From the NCBI RefSeq assembly GCF_014199205.1, contig NZ_JACIJD010000002.1, forward strand, positions 248,001 through 312,000: a stretch of DNA of 64,000 bases, read 5' to 3'. The notes under the pieces are model-generated. The model did not search any database. It saw only the letters and a list, made by a program, of their open reading frames with translations, and was not told where the DNA came from. The stretch is from Muricoccus pecuniae (GTDB lineage Bacteria > Pseudomonadota > Alphaproteobacteria > Acetobacterales > Acetobacteraceae). The translations under genes and the position numbers were made by a program. Numbering within the stretch: position 1 is the first letter of the stretch; each line of letters opens with the position of its first letter. Shown here piece after piece: positions 24,328 to 33,225 of the stretch.

Positions 24328-24352
24328 TTGTCCCGTCGGACAAACAATTGTT
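24328..24352. promoter_or_regulatory. Adjacent small palindromes upstream of the DUF4142 gene
   Basis: TTGTCC and GGACAA (24328-24343) form a perfect dyad around CGTC, immediately followed by the perfect 10-bp palindrome AACAATTGTT (24343-24352). The site lies 24 bases beyond the end of the M20 peptidase gene and about 120 bases before the DUF4142 start. It may be a repressor site for DUF4142 or a weak stop signal for the peptidase gene. Confidence 0.35.
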
Positions 24353-24376
24353 AAGGCGGGGCGAGCTCCAACGCCC

Positions 24377-25498
24377 TCAGCCGGCCGCGCTCCCCTCCCG
24401 CAGCAGCCGCCGGAACAGCGGCACGGCGGCGGCCAGCTCCGACAGCGGCACCCGTTCCCCGGGGGAGTGGGCGACGCCGATATCGCCGGGGCCCAGCACG
24501 ATGCAGGGGGCGAGCGCGTTCAGCCGCGTGGCGTCCGTCCCGAAGGGAACGGTCCGCGCCGCCTGTCCCGTGGCCGCCATGGCCGAGCGGACCAGCGGAT
24601 GGTTCTCGGGCAGCTCGGGCGGGGAGCCGTCCACGACGAGGGTGAGGGAGAGGCCGGCCCGCGCCGCCGCTTCCTCCACCGCGCGGATGACGGGCGCGGG
24701 GTCCAGCCGGCGGGAGTAGCGGAACTTCATCCGCGCCGTCGCCCGCGCCACGGTGACGTTGATGGCCGTGCCGTGGTTGTCCACGGTGATGTTGAAGTCG
24801 GGGAAGGGCGGGTCGTAGCCGGGGTCGCGGAAGCCGGGCTCCTCGCGCAGCCGGTCGTGCAGGGCGCGCATCTCCGCGAGGAAGGGAATGAGGGCGAGGT
24901 TCGCGTTCACCCCCTGGCCGGTCGAGGAATGCGCCTGGCTGCCCTTCGCCACCGCCTCGAAGTTGACAGTGCCGCGATGGCCGCGGACGGGGGCGAGGCG
25001 CGTGGGCTCCGCCACCACGATGCCGCGCAGGGCCGCCCGCCGCGCGAGGGCCGATTCCTCGGCGATGATTGCGGCGCCCGCTTTCGTCGTCTCCTCGTCC
25101 GTCGTGATCAGCAGCGTCACCGGATGGTCCGCCGGCATGCCGAGCGCCGCCACGATGCAGGCCGCGAGCGGGCCCTTCATGTCGGCCGCGCCGAGGCCGT
25201 GCATCACCCCTTCCCCGTCCACGCGGGCGGAGAAGGGGTCCTCCTGCCAGCCCGTGTCGGGCACCGTGTCCATGTGGCCGGACAGGGCGAGGCCGCCCGG
25301 CCCGCCGCGATGCGCGACGAGGGCGCGCTTGCCCACCCCGTTCGCGTCGGTGAAGTCGAGATGCTCGATCTCGAAGCCGGGCAGCGCCGCCTCCACCCGC
25401 TCGGCGATGGCGAGGTTGGAGACGAAGGAGCGGCTGTCGATGCGGATGAGGTCGGCGGCGAGGGCCGCGACGGCCTCGGCATCGGTGCGTGCGATCAT
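24377..25498 (-). CDS. M20 family amidohydrolase (acetylornithine deacetylase/ArgE-like)
   Basis: A 373-residue zinc-dependent deacylase or peptidase. Metal ligands are visible: His75 and Asp77 in SGHMDTVPD, the bridging Asp106 in GLGAADMKG, catalytic Glu135 and ligand Glu136 in TTDEETT, plus Glu in VVAEPTRLAPVRGHRG and a C-terminal His in IGVAHSPGERV. The pattern LAPVRGHRGTVNFEA and GTDATRLN is close to ArgE of alphaproteobacteria. ArgE would hydrolyse N-acetylornithine, but many paralogues act on other N-acyl amino acids. The gene stands divergent from the threonine-synthase-like gene with a 69-base shared promoter region. Confidence 0.87.
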   Translation of the reverse strand: MIARTDAEAVAALAADLIRIDSRSFVSNLAIAERVEAALPGFEIEHLDFTDANGVGKRALVAHRGGPGGLALSGHMDTVPDTGWQEDPFSARVDGEGVMHGLGAADMKGPLAACIVAALGMPADHPVTLLITTDEETTKAGAAIIAEESALARRAALRGIVVAEPTRLAPVRGHRGTVNFEAVAKGSQAHSSTGQGVNANLALIPFLAEMRALHDRLREEPGFRDPGYDPPFPDFNITVDNHGTAINVTVARATARMKFRYSRRLDPAPVIRAVEEAAARAGLSLTLVVDGSPPELPENHPLVRSAMAATGQAARTVPFGTDATRLNALAPCIVLGPGDIGVAHSPGERVPLSELAAAVPLFRRLLREGSAAG

Positions 25499-25567
25499 GG
25501 GAGCGGTATCCCTTGCCGGCGGGGCGGCCGCAAGACAGGGTGCCGCCCCCGCCGCGAAGAGGGCCCC

Positions 25568-26701
25568 GTGACCGCCTATCTCGATCCCCGCACCCGCCAG
25601 ACCTGGCCGCTGGAGGCGCCGCGCTGGCGCGGCGACGACGGGCAGCCCCTGCTGTTGACCGACCTGCCCGGCATCGCGTGGGAGGGGATCGACCAAGCCG
25701 CGCCCGGGTTGTGGCGCTATGCCGCCGCGCTGCCCTTCCGCCCGCGCGAGCCGATCGCGATGGGGGAGGGGCGCACCCCGCTGCTCTCCCGCGCGCTCGA
25801 CGGCTTCCCCGCCCTGCTGAAATGCGAGTGGCTGATGCCCACCGGCTCCTTCAAGGACCGCGGGGCCTCGGTGATGCTCTCCCTCCTGCGGGAGCAGGGG
25901 ATCGCGGCGGTGCTGGAGGATTCCTCGGGCAATGGCGGCGCGGCCATCGCCACCTATGCCGCCGCCGGCGGGATGCGGGCGCGGATCCTCGTGCCCGACA
26001 GCACCTCCCCGGCCAAGACCGTGCAGTCCCGCGCGGCGGGGGCGGAGATCCAGCTCACCCCCGGAAGCCGCCAGGACTGCGCGGAGGAGGCGCTGCGCCA
26101 GGGGAACGACCCGTCCTCCGGCTTCTTCTATGCCAGCCACAACTGGCACCCCTTCTTCCTCCAGGGCACGAAGACCCTCGCCTACGAGCTGTGGGAGGAT
26201 CTCGGCTTCGTGGCGCCCGATGCGGTGGTGATCCCCTGCGGCGCGGGGTCCAACGTGCTCGGCTGCGACATCGGCTTCGGGGAGTTGCTGCGCGCGGGCG
26301 CCATCTCCCGCCTCCCGCGCCTCTACGCCGCCCAGCCGGCGAATTGCGGCCCGATCGCGCGGGCGGCGCTGGGCCTGCCGCCCGAGCCGCCGCGCCCCAC
26401 CATCGCGGAGGGCACCGCCATCGCCCAGCCCATCCGCCCGGCCGAGGTGCTGGGCGCCCTTCGCCGCAGCGGCGGCGGCGGCGTGCTGCTGGAGGAGGAG
26501 GAGATCGCCGCCGCCTCCCTCGGCCTCGCGCGGAGCGGCATCTATGTCGAGCCGACCTGCGCCCAGGCGGTGGCGGCCCTCGGCAAGCTCGCGGCCGATG
26601 GGCGGGTGCGGCCGGGGGAGAGGGTGGTGGTCGTCCTCACCGGCACCGGGCTGAAGGCCACGCCGCGCTACGCGGAACTGCTCGGCCTCGGGCCGGTCTG
26701 A
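25568..26701 (+). CDS. Threonine synthase-like PLP-dependent enzyme
   Basis: A 377-residue fold-type II PLP protein. The Schiff-base lysine is Lys96 in PTGSFKDRGASVML; SSGNGGAAIATYAAAGG (phosphate and substrate loop) and the Gly-rich PLP phosphate loop PCGAGSNVLG are present. It resembles ThrC of the short class, but the Cys-rich N-terminal zinc motif of many relatives is absent, so substrate (O-phosphohomoserine or another amino acid) is uncertain. No homoserine kinase or dehydrogenase is adjacent. The start is GTG 25568, preceded by AAGAGGG; no ATG fits. It is divergent from the M20 gene. Confidence 0.82.
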   Translation: MTAYLDPRTRQTWPLEAPRWRGDDGQPLLLTDLPGIAWEGIDQAAPGLWRYAAALPFRPREPIAMGEGRTPLLSRALDGFPALLKCEWLMPTGSFKDRGASVMLSLLREQGIAAVLEDSSGNGGAAIATYAAAGGMRARILVPDSTSPAKTVQSRAAGAEIQLTPGSRQDCAEEALRQGNDPSSGFFYASHNWHPFFLQGTKTLAYELWEDLGFVAPDAVVIPCGAGSNVLGCDIGFGELLRAGAISRLPRLYAAQPANCGPIARAALGLPPEPPRPTIAEGTAIAQPIRPAEVLGALRRSGGGGVLLEEEEIAAASLGLARSGIYVEPTCAQAVAALGKLAADGRVRPGERVVVVLTGTGLKATPRYAELLGLGPV

Positions 26702-26835
26702 CCGGGCGGCCCCGGCTGGACGGTCGGGCGGCGGCGCTTAGACTGGTCCCGGAGGCAAAGAAGCCGCGCCTCCCCGCGTTGCGGGGGTGAAGGCCGCCCG
26801 ACCATCGCGACCGGCCCAGGAGAGACGCCGCCCCC

Positions 26836-27798
26836 ATGCCCGCCGTGATCACGACGCTCACCCTCAACCCCACCATCGACCTGGCCAGCGAGGCCGAGGC
26901 CGTCCGCCCCATCCACAAGGTCCGCACCTCCAACGAGCGCCAGGACCCCGGGGGCGGCGGGGTGAACGTCTCGCGCGTGGTGCGGGAGCTGGGCGGGGAG
27001 ACGCGGGCGGTGATCCTCGCCGGCGGGGTGACCGGCCATTTCCTTGACGAGCTGCTGGACGAGGCCGGAGTGCCCCGCCGCACGGTCCCCATCGCGGGCC
27101 GAACGCGGATCAGCCAGACCGTGCTCGACCGCGGCAGCGGCCAGGAATACCGCTTCGTGCCCGAGGGGCCGGCGGTGACGGAGGCCGAATGGGGCGCGGC
27201 CCTCTCGGCGGTCGCGGAGGCCGAGCCGGGATGGCTCGTCGCCAGCGGCAGCCTGCCCAACGGCGTGCCGGAGGACTTCTACGCCCGCGCCATCGAGGCC
27301 GCCCGGGCGCGCGGCCTGCCCTTCGTGCTCGACACCTCCGGCCCCGCGCTGCGCGCCGCCGTGGAGCGGGGCGGGATCGAGCTGATCAAGCCGAGCCAGG
27401 GCGAGTTCGAGACGCTGGCGGGCGGCCCGCTGGCCGAGCCCGGCGCGCTGGAGCGGGAGGCCGTCGCGCTCGCGCGGTCCGGCCGCGTCCGGCTCGTGGC
27501 CGTCACCCTTGGGCGGGACGGCGCCCTGCTGGCGAGTGCCGAGCGCAGCCTGCGCCTGCCCGCGCTGGACGTGCCCGTGCGCGGCGCCGTGGGGGCGGGC
27601 GACAGCTTCCTGGCGGCCATGACCCTTGCCCTGGTCCGGGGGAGCCCGCCGGAGGACGCCTTCGCCTGGGGCGTGGCCGCCGGGGCCGCCGCCGTCTCCA
27701 GCCCCGGCACCGCCCATCCCCGGCGTGCCGATGTCGTCGCGCTTCGGGACCGCATCCGCGAGGTTCCCGCCGCGCCGGCCGTGCGGGAGAGGGCATGA
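26836..27798 (+). CDS. pfkB: PfkB-family hexose kinase (6-phosphofructokinase II / 1-phosphofructokinase type)
   Basis: A 320-residue ribokinase-fold kinase. It has TLTLNPTIDLASEA at the N-terminus (the conserved NPxxD), GGGGVNVSRVVRELGG near 38-53, LVASGSLPNGVPEDFY, and the C-terminal anion-hole motif GAVGAGDSFLAAM with catalytic Asp. This fits the group phosphorylating fructose-6-phosphate or fructose-1-phosphate; the absence of a PTS fruA gene nearby favours PfkB. It overlaps glk by four bases (ATGA, 27795-27798), so both are cotranslated and likely channel glucose into glycolysis. Confidence 0.88.
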   Translation: MPAVITTLTLNPTIDLASEAEAVRPIHKVRTSNERQDPGGGGVNVSRVVRELGGETRAVILAGGVTGHFLDELLDEAGVPRRTVPIAGRTRISQTVLDRGSGQEYRFVPEGPAVTEAEWGAALSAVAEAEPGWLVASGSLPNGVPEDFYARAIEAARARGLPFVLDTSGPALRAAVERGGIELIKPSQGEFETLAGGPLAEPGALEREAVALARSGRVRLVAVTLGRDGALLASAERSLRLPALDVPVRGAVGAGDSFLAAMTLALVRGSPPEDAFAWGVAAGAAAVSSPGTAHPRRADVVALRDRIREVPAAPAVRERA

Positions 27799-28727
27799 CC
27801 ATGCGCCTCGTCGGCGATATCGGCGGCACCAACGCCCGCTTCGCCCTCTGCGAGCCGGGCTGCGCGCCGCGGGAGGAGCGCAAGCTCTCGGTGGCGGAGC
27901 ATCCCGGGCTGATCGAGGCGGCGGGGGCCTACCTGGCCGGGCGCGCGGTGGAGGAGGCGGTCTTCGCCGTGGCCACCCCCGTGCTCGGGGACGAGGTGGC
28001 CTTCACCAACAGCCCCTGGCGCTTCACCATCCCCGAGGCGCGGGAGAGGCTCGGCCTGCGGCGCCTGGTGATCATCAACGACTTCGTCGCCCAGGCCTCG
28101 GCTATCCGGGGCCTCGGCACGGCGGACCTGCGGGAGCTGAAGCCGGGCGAGGCCGATCCGGCCGCCCCCCGCGTGGTGATCGGCCCCGGCACCGGCCTCG
28201 GCGTCGCCTTCCTGCTCGGCGGCGGGGGCGCCGCCCGGGTGCTGGCGAGCGAGGCCGGGCACAGCTCCTTCTCCCCCCAGGACGAGACGGAGGAGCGCAT
28301 CCTGCACGGGCTGCGCCGTGAGTTCGGCCATGTCTCGGTGGAGCGCCTTCTCTCTGGCCCTGGCCTGCTGCGGATCGCGAACGGGCTCGCGGAGATCCGG
28401 GGCGAGGGGCTGCGCTTCGCCTCGCCCAAGGAGGTGACAGAGGCGGCCGGGGCGGGCGACCACCTCTGCCTGGAGGCAACCCGCATCTTCTCCGCCATCC
28501 TCGGCGCCGCGGCGGGGGACATGGCGTTGACGGTGCTGGCCGAGGGCGGCGTCTACGTCACGGGCGGGCTCTGCCGGAATCTCGGCCCGCTGCTGGACCG
28601 GGAGGCGCTGGTGCGCGGCTTCACCGGCAAGGGGCGCTTCGCCGGCTATCTCGGGGGCATTCCCATCACCCAGGTGATGCGGCCGCATACCGGGCTGCTT
28701 GGCGCCGCGATCTACGAGGAGCACTGA
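27795..28727 (+). CDS. glk: Glucokinase (GlkA type)
   Basis: A 310-residue ATP-dependent glucokinase of the non-ROK bacterial family. Motifs are LVGDIGGTNARFAL at the N-terminus, the sugar-contact FTNSPWRF, INDFVAQASAI with the catalytic Asp, GPGTGLGVAFLLG, SEAGHSSFSPQ (hexose-binding E/H), and GGVYVTGGLCRNL near the C-terminus. It makes glucose-6-phosphate in the cytosol. The start ATG 27795 overlaps the pfkB stop; GGGAGAGGG is the ribosome site. It is the second gene of the pair. Confidence 0.93.
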   Translation: MTMRLVGDIGGTNARFALCEPGCAPREERKLSVAEHPGLIEAAGAYLAGRAVEEAVFAVATPVLGDEVAFTNSPWRFTIPEARERLGLRRLVIINDFVAQASAIRGLGTADLRELKPGEADPAAPRVVIGPGTGLGVAFLLGGGGAARVLASEAGHSSFSPQDETEERILHGLRREFGHVSVERLLSGPGLLRIANGLAEIRGEGLRFASPKEVTEAAGAGDHLCLEATRIFSAILGAAAGDMALTVLAEGGVYVTGGLCRNLGPLLDREALVRGFTGKGRFAGYLGGIPITQVMRPHTGLLGAAIYEEH

Positions 28728-28900
28728 GCGGCGCCCGCTCGCGCATGAAGGCGGTGTCACGTTCTTCAGCAACGCGCGATGAGGCATGCCGGGCGCGCGG
28801 AGCGGGCGAGCGAGTTGCGCGCTGTCCTCTATAAGTCGTCTGTCATAAGCCCCGCCAATCTCAGGGCAGGCCTGTTTTCCGGCCCGGCACGGAACCCCGC
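28728..28900 (+). promoter_or_regulatory. Intergenic region upstream of dctA
   Basis: Directly after the glk stop, GAGCGG and CCGCTC (28728-28742) can form a short hairpin without a T-run. Further on there is a -10-like TATAAG at 28830-28835 and a second CATAAG at 28844-28849, either of which could serve dctA at 28901. I cannot assign a convincing -35 element or a sigma-54 site for DctD-type control. Confidence 0.3.
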
Positions 28901-30226
28901 ATGATCAGACGCGCCCTCTCCCTGCTCTACGTGCAGGTGCTCATCGCCATCGTCCTCGGCGTCGCCGTGGGCGTGATCTGGCCGCAGACGGGCGCGGCGC
29001 TGCGCCCGCTGGGCGACGGCTTCGTCAAGCTCATCCGCATGGTGATCGCGCCGGTGGTGTTCTTCACCATCGTCCACGGCATCGCCTCCGTGCGGGACGC
29101 CAAGAGCGTCGGCCGCGTGGGCATCAAGGCGCTCGCCTATTTCGAGATCGTCTCCACCTTCGCGCTCGTCATCGGCCTCTGCGTCGCGAAGATCTTCAAG
29201 ACGGGATCGGGCTTCAACATCGATCCGAGCCAGATGAACGCGGCGGCCATCCAGGGCTACGCGCAGAAGGCGGCGAATGACAGCGTCGTCTCGCACTTCA
29301 TGGCGCTGATCCCCGACACCTTCGTCGGCGCCTTCGCCAATGGCGACCTGCTGCAGGTGCTGGTGCTCGCCGTGCTGACGGGCTTCGCCATCAACGCCCT
29401 GCCGGACAAGCTGCGCGAGCCCATCTCCCACAGCGTCGATTCCCTCTCGGCCATCTTCTTCGGCATCGTTTCGATCGTCGTGAAGGCCGCGCCCGTCGGC
29501 GCCTTCGGCGCCATGGCCTTCACCATCGGCGCCTACGGCTTCGGTTCCCTGCTGCGGCTGGGCGAGCTGGTGGCGACCTTCTATCTCACCGCCCTGTTCT
29601 TCGTCGTCGTGGTGCTCGGCACCATCGCGCGCTTCTGCGGCTTCTCCATCTTCCGCTTCATCGCCTACATCCGCGAGGAGCTGCTGATCGTCCTCGGCAC
29701 CTCCTCGTCGGAATCCGTGCTGGCGCAGATCATGCGGAAGATGGAGGCGCTCGGCGCCTCGCCGAAGGTGGTCGGCATCACCGTGCCGCTCGGCTACTCC
29801 TTCAACCTCGACGGCACGAACATCTACATGACGCTGGCGACCATGTTCCTGGCCTATGCCACGAACACGGACCTCACGCTGGGCCAGGAGCTGACGATCC
29901 TGCTGGTGGCGATGCTCACCTCCAAGGGCGCCTCGGGCGTCACGGGGGCGGGCTTCATCACCCTGGCGGCCACCCTCTCCGTCATCCCCGACATCCCCAT
30001 CGCCGCGCTCGCCGTGCTGATCGGCATCGACAAGTTCATGAGCGAGGTGCGCGCCCTGACCAACCTCATCGGCAACGGCGTGGCCTGCCTCGCCATCTCC
30101 CGCTGGGAGGGCGAGCTGGACCCGGTGAAGCTGCGCCAGGCGATGGGGCCGAAGCCGATGGCCGGCGCGGGGCCGCAGCCGGCCCCCGTGGTCTCGCTAC
30201 CCGGTGGGGCACGCAGCGGCGACTGA
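28901..30226 (+). CDS. dctA: C4-dicarboxylate:cation symporter DctA
   Basis: A 441-residue inner-membrane carrier of the DAACS/glutamate transporter family, importing succinate, fumarate or malate with protons or sodium. Signatures are [21 protein letters not shown] near 39-59, the re-entrant loop 1 serine motif [13 protein letters not shown] near 266-278, and [17 protein letters not shown] near 306-322, then [19 protein letters not shown] split near 346-364. The dctB/dctD two-component genes are not adjacent. It is convergent with the TRIC gene, 12 bases apart. Confidence 0.95.
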   Translation: MIRRALSLLYVQVLIAIVLGVAVGVIWPQTGAALRPLGDGFVKLIRMVIAPVVFFTIVHGIASVRDAKSVGRVGIKALAYFEIVSTFALVIGLCVAKIFKTGSGFNIDPSQMNAAAIQGYAQKAANDSVVSHFMALIPDTFVGAFANGDLLQVLVLAVLTGFAINALPDKLREPISHSVDSLSAIFFGIVSIVVKAAPVGAFGAMAFTIGAYGFGSLLRLGELVATFYLTALFFVVVVLGTIARFCGFSIFRFIAYIREELLIVLGTSSSESVLAQIMRKMEALGASPKVVGITVPLGYSFNLDGTNIYMTLATMFLAYATNTDLTLGQELTILLVAMLTSKGASGVTGAGFITLAATLSVIPDIPIAALAVLIGIDKFMSEVRALTNLIGNGVACLAISRWEGELDPVKLRQAMGPKPMAGAGPQPAPVVSLPGGARSGD

Positions 30227-30238
30227 GCGGGGGACCCC

Positions 30239-30952
30239 TCAGGCCGGGGGAGGGGCGGGGCGCGGCGGCGCTTCCGCCCCTTTCTCTTTCCGGGCCTCTT
30301 TCCGGGGTTCCGGATCGGCCGAGCCCTCCGCGGGCCGGCCGCCATAGGCGGGCAGGGACCAGCCCCCGCCCAGGGCGGCCGCGCGGATGAGGAAGGCCGT
30401 GCCCGCCCCGGCCGCGACCGCCAGCGCCCGCCCCGTGCCCAGCGCCCCCAGCGCGAGGAAGGCGCCCGCCCCGGCCGCCGCGGCGGTGGCGTAGATCTCC
30501 CGCCGCAGGATCAGCGGGATCTCGCCGCAGATCACGTCGCGGATGAGGCCGCCGAAGCTCGCGGTCATCACCCCCATCAGCACGCAGACCCAGGGTGCGG
30601 CCCCGGCGCGGGACGCCGCCTCGGCCCCCAGCACGGCGAAGACCGCCATCCCCGCCGCATCGGCCCAGAGCAGCAGGGCCACGCGCCGCTCGACCCCCGG
30701 CGCGAAGAGGAAGACCAGCAGGGCGCAGAGGGCCGCGAGCCCCGCGAGGTCCGGGCGGAGAAGCCAGGCCACGGGCAGGCCGAGCATGAGGTCGCGCAGG
30801 GTGCCGCCACCGAAGGCCGTGACCCCCGCGACGAGCAGGAAGCCCACGGGATCCAGCCTCTTCCGCGCGGCGGCGAGGGCGCCCGCCGTGGCGAAGGCGG
30901 CGGTGCCGATCCAGCCCAGCGCCTCCAGCGCCAGGTCGAAGGACCCCGCCAT
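30239..30952 (-). CDS. Trimeric intracellular cation (TRIC) channel family protein
   Basis: A 237-residue membrane protein with seven hydrophobic helices in two internal repeats. The repeated Gly/Arg motifs are GVTAFGGGTLRDLMLG near 43-58 and GVMTASFGGLIRDVICGEIP near 127-146. Prokaryotic TRIC proteins (YicG/UPF0126) form homotrimeric K+-permeable channels; the physiological role in bacteria is unclear. The last 30 residues form a charged, Pro/Glu/Lys-rich tail. It lies eight bases after the MFS gene on the same strand and is probably cotranscribed. Confidence 0.9.
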   Translation of the reverse strand: MAGSFDLALEALGWIGTAAFATAGALAAARKRLDPVGFLLVAGVTAFGGGTLRDLMLGLPVAWLLRPDLAGLAALCALLVFLFAPGVERRVALLLWADAAGMAVFAVLGAEAASRAGAAPWVCVLMGVMTASFGGLIRDVICGEIPLILRREIYATAAAAGAGAFLALGALGTGRALAVAAGAGTAFLIRAAALGGGWSLPAYGGRPAEGSADPEPRKEARKEKGAEAPPRPAPPPA

Positions 30953-30960
30953 GTCGATAC

Positions 30961-32208
30961 CTACTCGGCCGGGGCGGGGACGGTGCTCCGGGATGCGCGC
31001 AGCGCCCCCCCGCGCGCCGTGCCGGCGCAGAGAAGGGAGAGCAGCAGCAGCAGCGCCACGCAGGGAAGGACGAGCCAGGGCACCCCGTTGTCCAGCATCA
31101 GCCCGAAGGGCACGGGGGTGATGGCGCCGCCGAGCGGCAGGCCGGAGGAGATGAAGCCGAAGACCTTGCCCATCTGCCCCGGGGGCGCCGCGTGCTTCAC
31201 CATCACGTCCCGCGGCGTGCGGGAGGCGCCGAGCGCCGTGCCCGCCGCGAGCGCCACCACGGGAAGCAGGGGATCGGGCAGCGGCACGAGGCCCATCGCC
31301 AGGAAGAGGATGATGGCCAGCGCCGTCAGCCCCGTGACGAAGGTGAAGTGGCTGCTGTGCCGGTCCGCGTACCAGCCGCCGATCAGCACCCCGCCCGTGG
31401 CCCCCGCGACATAGGCCGTGAGGGTGATGGAGGCGACGGCGAGCGGGGTGGACCAGAGCCGGTCCAGCGTCGCGATCAGGAAGGACTGCACCCCGACCCC
31501 CGCCATGGCGGAGAGAAGGAAGAAGGCGAAGAACATCAGCATGGTACGGGAGAGCAGGACCTGCCGTCCGATCGGGGCGCCACCCTTCTTCGGCCTTGCC
31601 TGGTCCTTCAGGATGCCGGACTGGAGCAGGATCGCCGCCACCACGGGCACGCCGAGCAGCCCGACCGTCAGCAGCGCCGCCCGCCAGCCCAGCCCCATCC
31701 CCTGCGTCATCGCCCCGATCGCCAGCGGCGCCAGGGCGAAGCCGAGATTGCCGGTGAAGGTGTGCATGGCAAAGGCGCGGCCGATCCGCTTCTCGCCGAT
31801 GCTGCTGCCGAGGATGGCGTAGTCCGCGGGGTGGATCACCGAGTTGCCGATGCCCGACAGCACGGCGAGGCCGAGGATCACCCAGTAGTTGGGCGCCAGC
31901 GCCATGGCCGAGATGGAGAGGGCCATGATGAGCGTGCCGCCGACGAGGTAGGGCCGCGCCCCGTGCCGGTCCACCAGGAAGCCCACGGGGGTCTGCAGCA
32001 GCGCTGTCACCGCGCTCATCAGCGCGACCGAGAGGCCGAGCACGGCGTAGGACACGCCGAACTCCTCCCGCCAGATCGGGAAGAGGGGCGCGAGGCAGAG
32101 CATGTAGAAGTGGGAGAGGAAGTGCCCCGTGCCGATCAGCCCGATGATGCGCCAGTCCCTGTCCGGGGCTTCGTTCGGGGCCTCGCCGGCCGGGGTCGCC
32201 TGAGTCAT
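30961..32208 (-). CDS. MFS transporter (FSR/NarK-like group)
   Basis: A 415-residue inner-membrane carrier with 12 hydrophobic helices. Early signatures are GTGHFLSHFYMLCLAPLFPIW and VGFLVDRHGARPYLVGG (loop 2-3). VLSGIGNSVIHPADYAILG in TM4 is typical of the fosmidomycin-resistance/FSR-type MFS group, and HTFTGNLGFALAPL in TM5 follows. Direction and substrate are unknown. ATG 32208 is chosen; the frame extends to a TTG at 32244 whose purine run is too close. It follows the LysR gene by 64 bases, so the regulator may control it. Confidence 0.85.
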   Translation of the reverse strand: MTQATPAGEAPNEAPDRDWRIIGLIGTGHFLSHFYMLCLAPLFPIWREEFGVSYAVLGLSVALMSAVTALLQTPVGFLVDRHGARPYLVGGTLIMALSISAMALAPNYWVILGLAVLSGIGNSVIHPADYAILGSSIGEKRIGRAFAMHTFTGNLGFALAPLAIGAMTQGMGLGWRAALLTVGLLGVPVVAAILLQSGILKDQARPKKGGAPIGRQVLLSRTMLMFFAFFLLSAMAGVGVQSFLIATLDRLWSTPLAVASITLTAYVAGATGGVLIGGWYADRHSSHFTFVTGLTALAIILFLAMGLVPLPDPLLPVVALAAGTALGASRTPRDVMVKHAAPPGQMGKVFGFISSGLPLGGAITPVPFGLMLDNGVPWLVLPCVALLLLLSLLCAGTARGGALRASRSTVPAPAE

Positions 32209-32272
32209 GGCCGGAAACTGCGCCCCGCCCCGGCCGGGGGTCAACCTTCCTTCTCCTGCGCTCCCGCCGCCG

Positions 32273-33139
32273 TTACGCCGCGAGCGGCGCGGGCCCGCCT
32301 ACCGTCTCCCGGATGGCCTCCACCAGCGGCCCGGCCAGCGGCGCGAGGCCGGCGAGGTCGCCGAACACCGCCATCTCCGCGGTGCCCAGGGGCGGGAGGC
32401 CGGGGAGGGGAATCAGCCCGTCCGGCAGGCCGGAGGCGCCCATCACCGTCACCCCCAGCCCTGCCTGCGCTGCCGCCGCCACGCCGAGGAGGCTGGGCGA
32501 GGTGTAGGTGATCTCGAATCCCATCCCCGCACGGGCGAGGGCGGCGAGCGCCCGGTCCCGGAACATGCAGCCGGCGGGGAGCATGGCGAGGGGCAGGGGC
32601 CGTCCCTCGGGCGGGGTCCAGCCGGGGGTGGCGGCCCAGATAACCGGCTCGGTCCAGAGAATCGTGCCCTCGCTCTCCCCGTCCCGCCGCTTGCCGAGCA
32701 CGAGGTCGAGCGCGCCCGCCTCCATGGCACGGCGCAACTCGTGGGAGCGGCCGACCTCCACCTCCAGCCGGATGCCGGGATGGGAGCGGGAGAAGCGGGC
32801 GAGCAGCGGGGCGAGGTTGCGCGGCACGAAGTGGTCCGCCACGCCCAGGCGCAGATGGCCGGAGACGGGCGGGGCGACGAGCCGCCGCACCGCTTCCTCG
32901 TTCAGCGCGAGCATCCGGCGGGCATAGGCGAGCAGGGTCTCCCCCTGCGGGGTGAGGGCGACGCTGCGGCTGGTGCGCTCCAGCACGCGCTTGCCCAGAA
33001 GCTCCTCCAGCCGCCGGATCTTGAGCGAGATGGCCGATTGCGTCAGGCCGAGGGCGGGTGCCGCCGCGGTGAAGCCGCCGCGCTCGGCCACCTGCACGAA
33101 GCAGCGGAGAAGATCGAGATCGAGGTCCGGAACGCGCAT
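32273..33139 (-). CDS. LysR-family transcriptional regulator
   Basis: A 288-residue LTTR. The winged helix is at the N-terminus (DLDLLRCFVQVAERGGFTAAA, LGLTQSAISLKIRRLEELLG, LTPQGETLLAYARR), followed by an effector domain (LRLGVADHFVPRNLAPLLARF). It belongs to the group opening DLDLLRCF that often controls adjacent transporters. The gene order places it upstream of and codirectional with an MFS gene and the TRIC gene rather than divergent. A perfect 10-bp stem hairpin ends one base before its ATG, and no ribosome site is visible. Confidence 0.92.
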   Translation of the reverse strand: MRVPDLDLDLLRCFVQVAERGGFTAAAPALGLTQSAISLKIRRLEELLGKRVLERTSRSVALTPQGETLLAYARRMLALNEEAVRRLVAPPVSGHLRLGVADHFVPRNLAPLLARFSRSHPGIRLEVEVGRSHELRRAMEAGALDLVLGKRRDGESEGTILWTEPVIWAATPGWTPPEGRPLPLAMLPAGCMFRDRALAALARAGMGFEITYTSPSLLGVAAAAQAGLGVTVMGASGLPDGLIPLPGLPPLGTAEMAVFGDLAGLAPLAGPLVEAIRETVGGPAPLAA

Positions 33140-33140
33140 C

Positions 33141-33165
33141 GGGGCGCAGGCTGGACCTGCGCCCC
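33141..33165 (-). terminator. Hairpin abutting the LysR start codon
   Basis: GGGGCGCAGG (33141-33150) and CCTGCGCCCC (33156-33165) form a perfect 10-bp stem with a 5-base loop. On the minus strand it begins 61 bases after the DUF2076 stop codon and ends one base before ATG 33139 of the LysR gene. It lacks a T-run. It could stop the DUF2076 transcript, or act in the LysR leader by hiding its start region. Confidence 0.55.
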
Positions 33166-33225
33166 GACGGGGTCAATGACGATTCGGCGGTGCTACCCGC
33201 CGGATCGATGAGAAGGGCTGATCGC

